Numbered from the stretch's first letter, positions 1 to 10,599 are shown. The stretch is DNA of 55,163 bases from Janthinobacterium agaricidamnosum NBRC 102515 = DSM 9628 (GCF_000723165.1 NZ_HG322949.1:170936-226098); one strand, 5' to 3'. The notes: a model not told the origin generated them from the sequence alone. Numbers and translations: made by a program.

Positions 1-1
1 A

Positions 2-3000
2 GCCGCATGGTGGCAACGCGAGTACGCAGGCGGTGCTTGGAGATGGGATGACGTTATTGGTTCTTTCGGCAGTGATCCCGATAGCTGGCCCGCTCAATTT
101 CGAACCGAATGCGTCCAGATTGGATTGCAATATTGGAGGCAGCAGATCCCAACCTCCGGCAAAAGATATTTCGGCGTTCTGGTTGAGCAAGGGGGCCTGC
201 CACGGGTTTTGCTGGCGAAATCCAAAGGCAACATCTACGGTCTTATTCGGGCTGTTCTCAAACGAGCCGCGCGGCTAGGTGCCGAGGTTGGAGAAATAGC
301 CGTGATGGTGGCTGATTACCAGGACAAGCTGCCTAAGAGCCTGCAGAACGATGCCGTGCATTTGCTGATTGCGCAAGTCGTCGGTACCGTGCTTGACCTC
401 AAGCGGGAATTCAAGTTGAACAAGGGCGACAACGCGGTCGCCCGACTTGATAGTCTAGCCCCGCAATGGCGCCAACGCTTCCCTGTAGCCCTAGATGATC
501 ATGCTGCGATTGCCTTGCTAAGCGATCTCGTCGGGGACGCTGCCGCGATTGAAACCGAAACGCGCGCCGCGCCAGTGGTTGCTGAGCGTTTACTGGTGGA
601 AGAATCAGGCGTATACACGCTAGTTTCACGCGTGGAGTTTCCTAAACTGCTGCTGGCCGAACCTCTGGCTGGCATACTAAATATTGATGAAAGCACTTTG
701 CCATTTCGGTTCGCAGTCGATCTCCAGTTAGATAAGCAGTACTCTGCGGCGGATGTTCGTAAGACGCTTGGAACAGGTCCTGCACGTTTTCAGTTCGCGG
801 TCTTATGCTCGCAGTGGCGCGGAGATGCCGCATTGCGAGAGCACTTGTTATGCAGTGCGTTGCCTGGTCGCGCGTCGATCAGCATACCGGTACCAGGCGG
901 TATGGAAATGGACGTGGCGTCGCCTTGGGTTTTTACGTCAAACGGAGAGGAATGCCGGCTGGTTGCCCAAGGTAGCGCGGGTATTCGTCAGGACTTTGCT
1001 TATTTGGTCATTGACGATACGTGGAACATTTCTAGCGAGGGCCCCGATAGTTTAGTCGAGCGTTTGGGCCGTTTCTCTAGCGACTCCCTCGCGAAATCGG
1101 TATTCAAGGTCGTTGGTGTGGCAGCTGTGTTCGACGGCATACACACATATCGAGTTCATACCGGGCAGGCTGGCGCGGAAACCGAGCGACCGGTGTGGGA
1201 GGGCCGCCGTTTGGGTTTTGCATCTTCCCCGACCCTAGCCTTTTATGGTGCCCCAAAGCTTTGTCGCTATACCCCAGATGGTGCGCGCGAGGTTGTTCCT
1301 GTTCAGCAGCTTGAATGGCGCGTTGCCGGGACTACGCGCGTTGTAAGTGCCGCAGCTGCTCGCGGACCGGTCGATGTTCTGTGGCGAGTCAATGGCGAAC
1401 TTCGTCTACGCAACAGGATGGTGATCCTTGATCGCCAGCCGTTACGATTTCAATCGGGGACATCTGTGACTGAGGGATGCATTAATGTTCCGTCCGTTTG
1501 GGCAGTGGATGCAGTTACCTTGGAGGATCGAGCGCTAGCCTTACGTTGCGAACGGACTATCGACTGGTTATCGATCAATGTGGATGCAACTAATCATCCA
1601 CCAGAATCACTTCGGCTTACCTTGGATTGGAAGACATGTCCGGTACCATTCTTTCTAACGGTGCCGTTTCCTGCCTCGGGTGGGCGATTTGTTGACCGAA
1701 ATGACAATCGGCTTGAAGTAGACTCCACGATCACTCTCGATCAACTACTTGGTGTCCGCCTGCGCTTGTTTGATTCCAACCCGGACCATCCGGTACAACA
1801 TAAACTGGTTTTCTCGTTGCGTTACACTGGCCTCGACCGCCTCGCCGCAGTCCCTTCAATTGAGCATATTCTCGAGCTAGAAGACAACCGTGCCGAAGTG
1901 CGGCTGATTGACCACCAGAGCGATATCAACTCATTGCTGAGCCATACTGACGTGCTTGACGCCGTCGTCACTGTCGCGTTGTGGGCCGGCAGGAAGCAGG
2001 CTGCTTCGCTTTTGGTTAAACGTTACGAATTCGCTTTAATTCCAGACGGGGCCAGTGTCGGGATATCACCTTCGGACCTGCCGCGCTTGCCGATCGCTGC
2101 GCTTTCAGGGATAGAGTTGTTTGCGGTTCCAATCGGATCGATGCATAAAGATCCCGGCATCCGGTTGGTGCAGCAGCAGTCAGAGGGCGTTCCGTCGGGT
2201 AGGTGGAGCCTGCCTGTAAATGCCCCCGATCATCAATGGTTGATTTATCCGGCTTCCGGTTCGAGCTACAGTTTTCGAGCCGTGATGATTGACGTCGCCC
2301 AGCCCCAGGTTACTATGCCGACCGGCTATATTCTAGCCCCGGAGTCAATCTATGATGTGTTGCAGATAAGCGATCCGATTCGACGGCGCGCGATCCTGGC
2401 GCGTCGGCTTAACACGCTAGCAGATGATTACGCCCACCCTGATTGGCAGCTCATTGAAGGGATCTGGTGCAATATTGGACACCTCACGCTACCGACTTTG
2501 GATATCTGGCGAGCCTTCGCCATGAACCCATCCGCGCTGGCTGCATTTGCATGCCGTTGCTGGGAAAGTGCTTCGCTCGACCATGTGATGTCCATGTGTT
2601 GGCGGTTCCACAGCGAACTTGGGGTACTTTGGGAAACCGTACCGCTCCGAACTTGGTACGATGCCTGCGTCAAGATCGGCATCCAATACCAAGCCTTAAT
2701 GCCAATGGTGGACAGCTCTGCGAGAGCGGCCTTAATCATCGACAGGGTCGGAGAAACGCTGCGCAGCATCCGGCTACATTTCCCTGCGCTCAACACCCTT
2801 CTTGCGTTCATCTCATTCCAACACACCGGCCAGGAGGTGGAAATCGTGGCACCGCTGATGCATGCCAAGTTGCAGGACTTGAAGGCGCGGCTGTGGCATG
2901 GTCCAGATGCGGCGATCCAAACCATCGTCTTACGCAATTCGGCTGACCGACATCCTCCATCCTTACCATTGTATGGCGACCTCATCGCTAAACTGAAGCT

Positions 3001-3265
3001 ACCTGACGCGATTGCCAGCACGGCATTCACTCTGCTCTGGGATCCAACGAACCCGAAGGCTTGTGTGGCCAACATGCCTGTGCTACTTGCGCTCTGCAGT
3101 TGCACAGGAGCGTTATGCCATTGGTGGAGCGACCCGGCGCGCTTGACGGAGCTGCGTCAATATCGAGATTTCGACCGCGACTGGTTTTCCCATGCATTCG
3201 ACCAAGCCGTGGCGATGTGTATCGTGTCTGGAGCCGTGCCGGCCATCCCAATAACAACGAACTGA
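2..3265 (+). CDS. druH: DruH-like protein of a Druantia type III defence system (5' partial)
   Basis: The frame is open from base 2 with no convincing start, so the gene begins left of the window. At least 1087 residues are visible, ending in TGA at 3263-3265. I see no catalytic motif, membrane segment or signal peptide. It is a large, probably soluble protein with many short beta-rich stretches in the first two thirds and a helical last third. The call rests on context: it directly precedes, with translational coupling, a roughly 2100-residue DEAH/DUF1998 helicase. In Druantia type III the only two genes are DruH (large, no known domain) and DruE (giant helicase). Base composition is clearly less GC-rich than the NRPS genes, which suggests horizontal transfer. 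An unrelated partner of a DUF1998 helicase, as in other defence islands, is the main alternative. Confidence 0.6.
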   Translation, partial: AAWWQREYAGGAWRWDDVIGSFGSDPDSWPAQFRTECVQIGLQYWRQQIPTSGKRYFGVLVEQGGLPRVLLAKSKGNIYGLIRAVLKRAARLGAEVGEIAVMVADYQDKLPKSLQNDAVHLLIAQVVGTVLDLKREFKLNKGDNAVARLDSLAPQWRQRFPVALDDHAAIALLSDLVGDAAAIETETRAAPVVAERLLVEESGVYTLVSRVEFPKLLLAEPLAGILNIDESTLPFRFAVDLQLDKQYSAADVRKTLGTGPARFQFAVLCSQWRGDAALREHLLCSALPGRASISIPVPGGMEMDVASPWVFTSNGEECRLVAQGSAGIRQDFAYLVIDDTWNISSEGPDSLVERLGRFSSDSLAKSVFKVVGVAAVFDGIHTYRVHTGQAGAETERPVWEGRRLGFASSPTLAFYGAPKLCRYTPDGAREVVPVQQLEWRVAGTTRVVSAAAARGPVDVLWRVNGELRLRNRMVILDRQPLRFQSGTSVTEGCINVPSVWAVDAVTLEDRALALRCERTIDWLSINVDATNHPPESLRLTLDWKTCPVPFFLTVPFPASGGRFVDRNDNRLEVDSTITLDQLLGVRLRLFDSNPDHPVQHKLVFSLRYTGLDRLAAVPSIEHILELEDNRAEVRLIDHQSDINSLLSHTDVLDAVVTVALWAGRKQAASLLVKRYEFALIPDGASVGISPSDLPRLPIAALSGIELFAVPIGSMHKDPGIRLVQQQSEGVPSGRWSLPVNAPDHQWLIYPASGSSYSFRAVMIDVAQPQVTMPTGYILAPESIYDVLQISDPIRRRAILARRLNTLADDYAHPDWQLIEGIWCNIGHLTLPTLDIWRAFAMNPSALAAFACRCWESASLDHVMSMCWRFHSELGVLWETVPLRTWYDACVKIGIQYQALMPMVDSSARAALIIDRVGETLRSIRLHFPALNTLLAFISFQHTGQEVEIVAPLMHAKLQDLKARLWHGPDAAIQTIVLRNSADRHPPSLPLYGDLIAKLKLPDAIASTAFTLLWDPTNPKACVANMPVLLALCSCTGALCHWWSDPARLTELRQYRDFDRDWFSHAFDQAVAMCIVSGAVPAIPITTN

Positions 3266-3271
3266 TTGAAC

Positions 3272-6200
3272 ATGAAGCCATTTTATTATTCGAAACTATT
3301 GCCCGACATGGCAGAGCGTACTAAATACGCAACGGTAAGCCGCCTTGCCTTCAGCAATCCAGCCTTGCGCAGGTATCTGCTGAAACAATTTACTGCACCG
3401 TTCGGTCAGTCTGGTAGTTTCCTGGGCGATCCTGTCTTCGAAGCGACGTTCGGTTGGGAAGCATCCACCGCAACCATGGGTGATTTGGCTGGCAACTTAC
3501 TATCGTCGGCACTGGTTGACGCTATGGATGCTCCGCCCGACGAGTTGCGTGACGATTATCGCTTCCCCAGAAGCGCAACACCTTACGTGCACCAGCTGCA
3601 AGCATGGCGTTTGCTGGCCAGCGACTTGCCGCAGTCAGTGGTGGTCACCAGTGGCACTGGTTCTGGAAAGACAGAATGCTTCATGGTTCCGATTCTCGAT
3701 CGACTGTGTCGTGAGCAGCAAGCCGCTCGGCGTCCGCTGGTCGGTGTGCGCGCACTGTTTTTATATCCGCTTAACGCGCTGATTAATAGTCAACGCGACC
3801 GACTGCATGCGTGGACCCATGCCTTTGGCGATTCGCTGCGCTTTTGCCTATATAACGGCAATACCGAGCACAAGGTACCCCAACGCGAACGTGACCAAGT
3901 GCCAAACCAAGTGCTCGACCGCGAAACGCTCAGGGAGGTCCCGCCTCCAATCCTAGTGACCAACGCAACTATGCTGGAGTACATGCTAGTACGCGCCCAA
4001 GATGCGTCGATTCTTGAGAAATCTAAGGGTACGCTCGAATGGATCGTGTTGGATGAGGCGCATAGTTACATCGGTTCGCAAGCAGCAGAGCTGGCCCTGC
4101 TGTTACGGCGCGTATTGCACGGCTTTGGGGTCGACGCGAGTAAAGTTCGATTCGTCGCAACTTCGGCAACTATTGGTGATCCATCTGGCGAGGCAGGCAT
4201 TAAGCTACGCACTTTTCTGGCTGATCTGGCTGGGGTGGGAGTTGAGCAAGTGCATGTAGTGGCGGGGCAGCGATCGGTGCCAGTGCTGCCGCCGGCCGAT
4301 GATCGTCACCGGCAGTCTTCTTTGCAAACTTTGCAGGAATTAGCTGGCGAAACGGACAGTGGGGAGCGCCTGTTCGCCGCGCTAGCCGGCAACGATACTG
4401 CAATGAAATTGCGCAATAGGTTTGCTCAGCCGCCGGATCGTAAGCCTGTGGCGCAGCTATCTGAACTATGCGAACTCTTAATTCCGGCAGCAGTGGACAC
4501 GTCAACGAAACAAACACAAAGCCTGCTGTGGCTGGACCTGCTGAGCGGCACAACACGAGTCCTGCCATCGGGACGACTCGAACCATTTCTTCCACTGCGT
4601 GCGCACTTGTTTCACCAAGTGCTTGCTGGCCTGTGGGCGTGCGCTGATTCACAGTGTCCCTGCAAGGCGAATAGTCTGCTGGATGTTCCCGAATGGCCGT
4701 TCGGTAAGATCTATATGGAGCAGCGCAAACGCTGCGAGTGCGGTGTGCCGGTGTTCGAAATCAATTCATGCAGCGAGTGTGGCGAAAGCTTTTTGCCAGC
4801 TATGCTTGGCCTCACAGAGCATGGCTACTTTTTAGAAGCAACCGATAGTGATGCCGTCGACGAATTCTCTCTCGATGTTGAGCCGAGCGACGACGAAGGC
4901 GGAGAAGATGACGTTGGAGTGGTTGTCCATGTTAGCCGAACCAAGGTCATTATCGCGAATCGGATCCTTGGTGCCACTACTGGAACTAGGGTCGATAGGC
5001 TAACGCTGCAAGTCGAACCGGATGATAGTGTGGCCTGCTTGCGTCTCGACATCCGCGATGAAGAGGCACAAAAGGACGGTCGCATGGCGCTTCGTTGTCC
5101 ATGTTGTAATGAAGTCGAAAGCGCTAAGTCGCCGTTGGCACGCCGCGCCATATTGGGATCACCGTTTTTGCTAGGACAGATTATTCCTACGTTACTCGAA
5201 TTTTGCGAGGACGGAGAACAACCGCTTACTAAGCCTTATCGCGGTAAGAGAATGATCACATTTACCGACAGCCGACAGGGAACCGCTCGGATTGCTGCGA
5301 AGATCCAGCAGGATTCTGAGCGGAATCGGATTCGGGGACTTGTGTTGGCTAGGGTCGCTAGCTTGGCCAATGGGCCTGAGAACCCTGTCATCAGGCAGAA
5401 ACAGGAGCAGATTTCGACGCTCCAGAGTGCGCTCGTTGCAGGCCCGAATGCAGGCTTGGAAAATCTGATACGCACATTCGAAAAGGAGATTGTCGAGGCT
5501 AGCGTCTTTAAGCCTGTGGGCTTCAACGATATGGCCGAGCACCTCACTACCAACGAGCCGGACGTTAAGCGCATGTACGAGTTCTACTTGGGCTTGGACC
5601 CAGAGCTGTTTAGTGGCCCTCACGGGTTACGCGAATTCGCAAAAATGTTACTCGCTCGAGAATTTGCTCGCCGTCCGCGGCGAGTAAACAGCAGCGAAAC
5701 CATGGGACTCGTGGCGGTACACTACCCCAAATTGGAAGCGATCCAAGCGAAGCCGGTTTTGGGAGGCATGTCACTTGAAGAGTGGAAGTCGTTCTTGAAA
5801 ATCTCACTCGACTTCTTCGTGCGTGAAAACACCTGCATTGATTTGCCAACCTCGTGGATGAAGTGGGGAGGAAATAAGGTACCTCGTAAGTACCTACTTG
5901 GGCCACAATCTAAAGAAAAGGCCGGCCATCCTTTCCTGAAATGGCCGCAGGTATCTGGAGCCCGCCGGGACCCACGCTTGGCACGGTTGCTGGCATATGG
6001 CTTGAAGATCGATGCACGCACTCCGGACGGTCGCGATGCAATTGATTCGCTGTTACGAAATGCATGGGACGACTTGATTGGTTGCGGCATCTTGCAGGGC
6101 AGTGTGAGTGGCGGCTATTACTTGACCTTCGATGCCATTGGGTTCGTTCCAATCACTCGTGCTTGGATTTGTCCAGTAACACGGCGTATATTGGACACAA

Positions 6201-9200
6201 CATTTCGGAGCATTACGCCGTACTTGCCGCGCGACAATCCTAGTCCCGCCACGGCGGAGTGTTATCCGATTACCCTGCCATCTTATGCCCTGCTATCGCA
6301 GAGTTTTACCTCAGAAAGCGAACGCCTGGAAGCAATCCGATCTTGGCTGATGACGGCACCGGAGATCACGACCTTTCGAGAGGAAGGCATATGGTCTGAT
6401 CTAAGCGACCGTATCGTTGAGGGGGCGGCTTATTTCCGGGCAGCCGAGCATTCCGCGCAACAGCCAGCACGTCGCTTGGGGAACTACGAGCGCGACTTCA
6501 AGAACGGTTATCTAAACCTACTGAGTTGCTCGACCACCATGGAAATGGGTGTTGATATTGGTGGCATTTCAGTGGTCGCGATGAATAATGTGCCACCGCA
6601 CCCGGCTAACTATTTACAACGAGCAGGTCGCGCCGGCCGCCGCAGCGAAACTAGGTCGGTAGCACTTACTGTTTGCAAGAATAACCCCCATGATCAGTCC
6701 GTATTCGACAATACGCGTTGGCCGTTTGACACTAGTTTGCCCTTGCCAGCCATTTCGTTGTCGAGTAGCGCGATAGTGCAGCGTCACGTCAATTCGATGC
6801 TACTTTCAAATTTTCTGCGTGTTAGAGCCGGTACAGGCGGAATGGACCTGAACAAACTCGATTGTGCTTGGTTCTTCCTTCCGCACGATGCAGCGCTGGT
6901 GGATCAGTTTTGCAACTGGGCCGAAAATTTCCTGGGAAAGAATAATGCGGCACTGTCAAAGGGCTTGCGCTCGCTAATTCGTAACACCTGTTTCGATGGT
7001 ACTACTGCTCTCACCGGATTAACGCAGATCGCTGCGGCCGAGATGCTGCGGGTACGCAATGCATGGTACGAAGAGTACGCTAGCATAGACGCGCGAATTT
7101 CCGAGTTTTCGTCACCAGCAATGCAGAAGGAGGCTGCATGCAAGGCCCTCAGCATTCAACGTAGTCGACTAGCTTCGGAATATCTTTTGTCGGAACTGGC
7201 ATCGGAAGGTTTCCTGCCGGGATATGGATTCCCGTCCCATATTGCGTCCTTCGATACGCTTAATATCGAGGAAATTAAGCGCAATAAGCAGCAGGCAGCA
7301 CACCGAGAAGACAACCGTATGCGTCATCGCGATTTGCCCAGCCGCGACCTTGTCACCGCGCTACGTGAGTATGCCCCAGGTTCCGACGTGGTCATGGATG
7401 GTATGGTTTACCGGAGTGCTGGTATTACGCTCAACTGGCATGCACCTGCAGCACAGCAGCAGATTCGCGAAATCCAGAGCATCCGAACTGCTTGGCGGTG
7501 TCGATCATGTGGTGCGAACGGCACAGAGCCAAACGTCGATTCAACCCTTCACTGCGCTGAGTGCGCAAAGCCCATACCTCCAGATGGTATCCGCAAGTAT
7601 CTTGAACCGGCAGGGTTTGCCGTTGACCTATATGCAGACATTCATAACGATGTGACGCATCAACAGTTTATAAAGCCGCAGTCTCCTTGGATTCACGTCT
7701 CCGCAGAGTGGACCTCGTTGCCGAACGCGCGGCTCGGACGTTTCCGTGCGAGCCCAGAGGGGGCCGCCTATTTCCATTCGTCTGGTGCGCATGACCTTGG
7801 ATATGCAGTTTGCCTCAAGTGTGGCAGGGCCGAACCCATGGGGGACGACAGTTCGGCCACGACATCTTTAAAAGGTCATTTGCCCGCTATTTTTCGCCAT
7901 CCACATAAGCCTTTGCGAGGTAAGCGCGGTGGTGAAAGTGCAGTTTGCTCAGGCAGTGATGAGCCGTGGTCGATTATGCCGCACCTACACTTGGGACACG
8001 AGGTGCGTACTGATGTACTTGAGCTGCAGCTTCAAACTGTAGACGGCGATTACCTGCAAGACGAAGCAGCGGCTTTCTCCTTGGCGGTTGCGATTCGCTC
8101 GGCGATTGCAGACATGCTGGGAATTCAATCTGATGAACTGGGATGTAGTACTAAGGAAGTGCGCGCAGATGGCGGGACCATTTGCCGTTCTATTTTGGTC
8201 TACGACAATAATGCAAGTGGGTATGTGAGTACCGTCAGCGACCGCATCGATGCTGTGTTGCGCAAGGCCGCGCATGCTCTGCACTGCCCCAAGTCATGCG
8301 ACAGCGCGTGCCAGCATTGCCTGGATAATTACGACACCCGTTTCCAGAACGAGTTATTAAATCGGCACGCGGCGCTGGCTTTCCTTACCGAAGCTTGGAT
8401 CCGTGACATGCAGCTGCCAGTTGAGTATGCGTTTTTTGGAGCAGCGAATAGTCAGGCTGAATACCAGCCGTTAGCGGAAGCAATTTGGCGTGAACTAACA
8501 GCTCCAACTAATACCGCGCTGTATCTTTACTTGCACGGTGATGTTACAGACTGGGACCTGCCGGCGTCGACTCTGCGAAGCTACCTATACCGCTGGATTG
8601 GTGTTGGTAAGCCGATTACCTTTGTGCTTTCAGAGGCGGCTCTGCAAACGATCTCAATGCCAAACCGTCAAATGCTCAATGCGTGGGCAAACCTTGAGAC
8701 AGTGAGTATTGGAACCTGCAAGAAGAGCCCATTAATTGGGGCGGGTGTTTTGCTGGCGCAGATCGCTAGTTTAGGTGGAACTATATCTTGGGCGATGACG
8801 AATGAATTGGCGGGGTGTGTCGGTCCTCAGTGGGGAGCAAGCGCGGGGCAAACTTTGGTACGGGGGCTTGGAATTGAACCTGCATCTGTTAAAGAGGTTC
8901 CGGTGGGAGAACTGATGCCTGCCAACCAAGCGAACAGCTATCAACTCCAGGTCACAGATCAATGGAACGGAAGTCTACAGGGTTTTGGTGAACGCTTCTG
9001 GCGCGACCTGTTCGAAGCTTACCCAGATCTGGCATCGCCATTAAGTCGGGGAAATAATAACGTTGTCGGAGTATCGTATCGCGATCGTTATCTTAATGCG
9101 CCCCTGCCGGTTGCATTGCTGCTTGAAGTCATCAATGGTTTGAAGCGGCGTTATGAGGATCAGTGGAATCCGCAGCAGATTGTAATCGAAACAGTCTCAC

Positions 9201-9592
9201 TAAGTACCACATCCCAGATTGCGTCGGCACCACGACCCGTCTGGATGGATTGGACCAATGAGGCACTTCGCCAAGCAGCTATTGAGGAAGCATTCGCCTA
9301 TTGTGGCATGTATGAAATCGAGTTTTCGCTGATAAAAAAATATGATGCCGAGCACGCGAGGACTCTGGAAATCGAATTCCAAGATGGATCGGGAATCGTA
9401 GTTAGGCTGGACCAAGGGCTGTCCTATTGGAAGGCAAATCGAAAGGGGTCACGCGTCGGTGGCACACACGACAGAGACAACGAGTTCGATTTTTCGCTGC
9501 CTACATCACTGCAAGGAGAGAAAATCGCGGAGCTTCGTACTGAAGTCGTTTGCCCAAGCTACCCGACATTCTTATATGCAAATCTACGTTAA
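3272..9592 (+). CDS. druE: DruE-like giant DEAH-box helicase with DUF1998 region
   Basis: Superfamily 2 helicase of 2106 residues. Motif I GTGSGKT is at about residues 128-134, DEAH at 261-264, TSAT at about 296, GVDIGG at about 1093 and QRAGRAGRR at about 1116. The two RecA-like lobes are split by an insertion of nearly 800 residues carrying cysteine pairs (ECG, CSECGE, CPCC). More CxxC pairs follow the helicase core, and a CPKSCDSACQHC cluster at about 1672-1683 resembles the C-terminal zinc region of DUF1998 proteins. About 420 further residues have no motif I recognise. Size, domain order and the upstream partner fit DruE, the ATP-driven nucleic-acid motor common to Druantia systems. I chose ATG 3272 over the TTG at 3266; it lies six bases after the upstream TGA, so translation is probably coupled. 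No methyltransferase or other Druantia gene follows, which fits type III. Confidence 0.75.
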   Translation: MKPFYYSKLLPDMAERTKYATVSRLAFSNPALRRYLLKQFTAPFGQSGSFLGDPVFEATFGWEASTATMGDLAGNLLSSALVDAMDAPPDELRDDYRFPRSATPYVHQLQAWRLLASDLPQSVVVTSGTGSGKTECFMVPILDRLCREQQAARRPLVGVRALFLYPLNALINSQRDRLHAWTHAFGDSLRFCLYNGNTEHKVPQRERDQVPNQVLDRETLREVPPPILVTNATMLEYMLVRAQDASILEKSKGTLEWIVLDEAHSYIGSQAAELALLLRRVLHGFGVDASKVRFVATSATIGDPSGEAGIKLRTFLADLAGVGVEQVHVVAGQRSVPVLPPADDRHRQSSLQTLQELAGETDSGERLFAALAGNDTAMKLRNRFAQPPDRKPVAQLSELCELLIPAAVDTSTKQTQSLLWLDLLSGTTRVLPSGRLEPFLPLRAHLFHQVLAGLWACADSQCPCKANSLLDVPEWPFGKIYMEQRKRCECGVPVFEINSCSECGESFLPAMLGLTEHGYFLEATDSDAVDEFSLDVEPSDDEGGEDDVGVVVHVSRTKVIIANRILGATTGTRVDRLTLQVEPDDSVACLRLDIRDEEAQKDGRMALRCPCCNEVESAKSPLARRAILGSPFLLGQIIPTLLEFCEDGEQPLTKPYRGKRMITFTDSRQGTARIAAKIQQDSERNRIRGLVLARVASLANGPENPVIRQKQEQISTLQSALVAGPNAGLENLIRTFEKEIVEASVFKPVGFNDMAEHLTTNEPDVKRMYEFYLGLDPELFSGPHGLREFAKMLLAREFARRPRRVNSSETMGLVAVHYPKLEAIQAKPVLGGMSLEEWKSFLKISLDFFVRENTCIDLPTSWMKWGGNKVPRKYLLGPQSKEKAGHPFLKWPQVSGARRDPRLARLLAYGLKIDARTPDGRDAIDSLLRNAWDDLIGCGILQGSVSGGYYLTFDAIGFVPITRAWICPVTRRILDTTFRSITPYLPRDNPSPATAECYPITLPSYALLSQSFTSESERLEAIRSWLMTAPEITTFREEGIWSDLSDRIVEGAAYFRAAEHSAQQPARRLGNYERDFKNGYLNLLSCSTTMEMGVDIGGISVVAMNNVPPHPANYLQRAGRAGRRSETRSVALTVCKNNPHDQSVFDNTRWPFDTSLPLPAISLSSSAIVQRHVNSMLLSNFLRVRAGTGGMDLNKLDCAWFFLPHDAALVDQFCNWAENFLGKNNAALSKGLRSLIRNTCFDGTTALTGLTQIAAAEMLRVRNAWYEEYASIDARISEFSSPAMQKEAACKALSIQRSRLASEYLLSELASEGFLPGYGFPSHIASFDTLNIEEIKRNKQQAAHREDNRMRHRDLPSRDLVTALREYAPGSDVVMDGMVYRSAGITLNWHAPAAQQQIREIQSIRTAWRCRSCGANGTEPNVDSTLHCAECAKPIPPDGIRKYLEPAGFAVDLYADIHNDVTHQQFIKPQSPWIHVSAEWTSLPNARLGRFRASPEGAAYFHSSGAHDLGYAVCLKCGRAEPMGDDSSATTSLKGHLPAIFRHPHKPLRGKRGGESAVCSGSDEPWSIMPHLHLGHEVRTDVLELQLQTVDGDYLQDEAAAFSLAVAIRSAIADMLGIQSDELGCSTKEVRADGGTICRSILVYDNNASGYVSTVSDRIDAVLRKAAHALHCPKSCDSACQHCLDNYDTRFQNELLNRHAALAFLTEAWIRDMQLPVEYAFFGAANSQAEYQPLAEAIWRELTAPTNTALYLYLHGDVTDWDLPASTLRSYLYRWIGVGKPITFVLSEAALQTISMPNRQMLNAWANLETVSIGTCKKSPLIGAGVLLAQIASLGGTISWAMTNELAGCVGPQWGASAGQTLVRGLGIEPASVKEVPVGELMPANQANSYQLQVTDQWNGSLQGFGERFWRDLFEAYPDLASPLSRGNNNVVGVSYRDRYLNAPLPVALLLEVINGLKRRYEDQWNPQQIVIETVSLSTTSQIASAPRPVWMDWTNEALRQAAIEEAFAYCGMYEIEFSLIKKYDAEHARTLEIEFQDGSGIVVRLDQGLSYWKANRKGSRVGGTHDRDNEFDFSLPTSLQGEKIAELRTEVVCPSYPTFLYANLR

Positions 9593-9671
9593 AGCCATGG
9601 TCGAGTGAAGGACTCTACAAAAAGCGGAGCAAGTCCGGTGAACTCATGACCATTCCCGCCGACTACCGCAC

Positions 9672-10133
9672 TTATTGCTGACGGCGGCCGAACGATACAA
9701 CGTACGAGGCTGAGCGGGCATTGACCATCGGGTCCTGCACTTCAATACTGGCAGGCAGTGCATTGGGCAGGAATAACAGACGGTGCTGCGCCTCGTTGTT
9801 GTCGGGCGCGAGTTTGGTGATGAAAAGCACGCCCAGCTCTACTGTACGGCGGCTGTCCGGCCATGCGACCGAAGGATCGTTCAGCACGTCGCCGCTTTGA
9901 GCGATCTGCAACATCAGGCGGAACTTCACGGGCGCGCGCGCCACGCGCTGGCCGATCTCCGACGCCAGGTAATCGTGCGCCATCTTGGCCGCCTCCGCAT
10001 CCGTCAGATAGTGTGCGCCATCGGCTGGAACGATTTGATAGCGTCCGTAGCTGACAGCGCCTTTGGCATTGGTGAATTTGAAGGTATTCACACCAAAGTA
10101 GGGCAGGCTTCCATAATCAGGCGGCGGCGGGCA
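9672..10133 (-). pseudogene. C-terminal remnant of a catalase-family (SrpA-type) heme peroxidase
   Basis: The minus-strand frame carries PYFGVNTFKFTN, GRYQIVP, a DPSVAWPDSRRTVELG stretch and a final ARSASYVVSFGRR. Together these are typical of the last 150 residues of small SrpA-like catalase-family peroxidases, which are normally about 330-380 residues long. The N-terminal half, with the distal His and Asn, is absent. The open frame runs on to 10187, but the first 18 or so residues (Arg/Pro-rich) do not look like catalase and arise from the neighbouring remnant read backwards. No good Shine-Dalgarno sequence or signal peptide precedes the homologous part. I read this as a broken gene left by a deletion that also removed the front of the divergent regulator. 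Expression of a short protein cannot be excluded. Confidence 0.7.
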
Positions 10134-10141
10134 GCGAGGAT

Positions 10142-10534
10142 AGCGCGTCAGGCGCTTATCCCGTCTTTTTAATGGGCCTGCTGGCAACGCTTGGCGAACA
10201 ACTGGACCAGCGGCAGCTAGAAAAAGTCATGGTGGAAACGGGGCGCCGGCTGGCGCGGGAGAATAACATCCCATCGTCCACTGATTTCGAACAGAACCTG
10301 GCCCAGGCAATGGCGATCGTGGATGGGCTAGGCGCCAATACGGAAGCGGTGGTTGAGGAAGGTGCGGTCGTGGTGCGCAATTATAGCTGTCCCGTTGCGG
10401 GGGCCGTGCGCGCAACCCCCTGCGTCTGCAAGGCAATCGCCGCTTACTTTGCCGAGGCGACCGGACGTCCGGTCACCGAGGAGTGTTTGCGCTCAGACCG
10501 ATTAATCTGCCAATATCGGATCATGGATAGCTGA
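10142..10534 (+). pseudogene. C-terminal remnant of a COG2345-type transcriptional regulator
   Basis: The plus frame reads through GAYPVFLMGLLATLGEQL and ends in a cysteine-rich segment (NYSCPVAG, TPCVCKA, EECLRSDRLICQYRI). That arrangement is characteristic of the ligand or metal-binding half of SufR/COG2345 winged-helix regulators, which are usually about 200-220 residues. The N-terminal DNA-binding winged helix is missing. An ATG at 10172 could start a 120-residue protein, but family-like residues already occur upstream of it in frame, so the true gene was longer. It is back to back with the truncated catalase on the other strand and is followed by a strong intrinsic terminator. Probably non-functional as a DNA-binding protein. 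Confidence 0.6.
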
Positions 10535-10569
10535 TCTCCATCATCCCGGTGCAACTCCGAGGCTGTGGC

Positions 10570-10599
10570 AGCGGATGCCGGTGACGGCATCCGCTTTTT
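10570..10599 (+). terminator. Rho-independent terminator
   Basis: A perfect 10-bp stem (10571-10580 with 10585-10594) encloses the tetraloop GTGA. The flanking A at 10570 pairs with the first T of a five-T run at 10595-10599. It ends the plus-strand regulator remnant. The minus strand lacks a T-run, so it is not obviously bidirectional. Confidence 0.85.
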
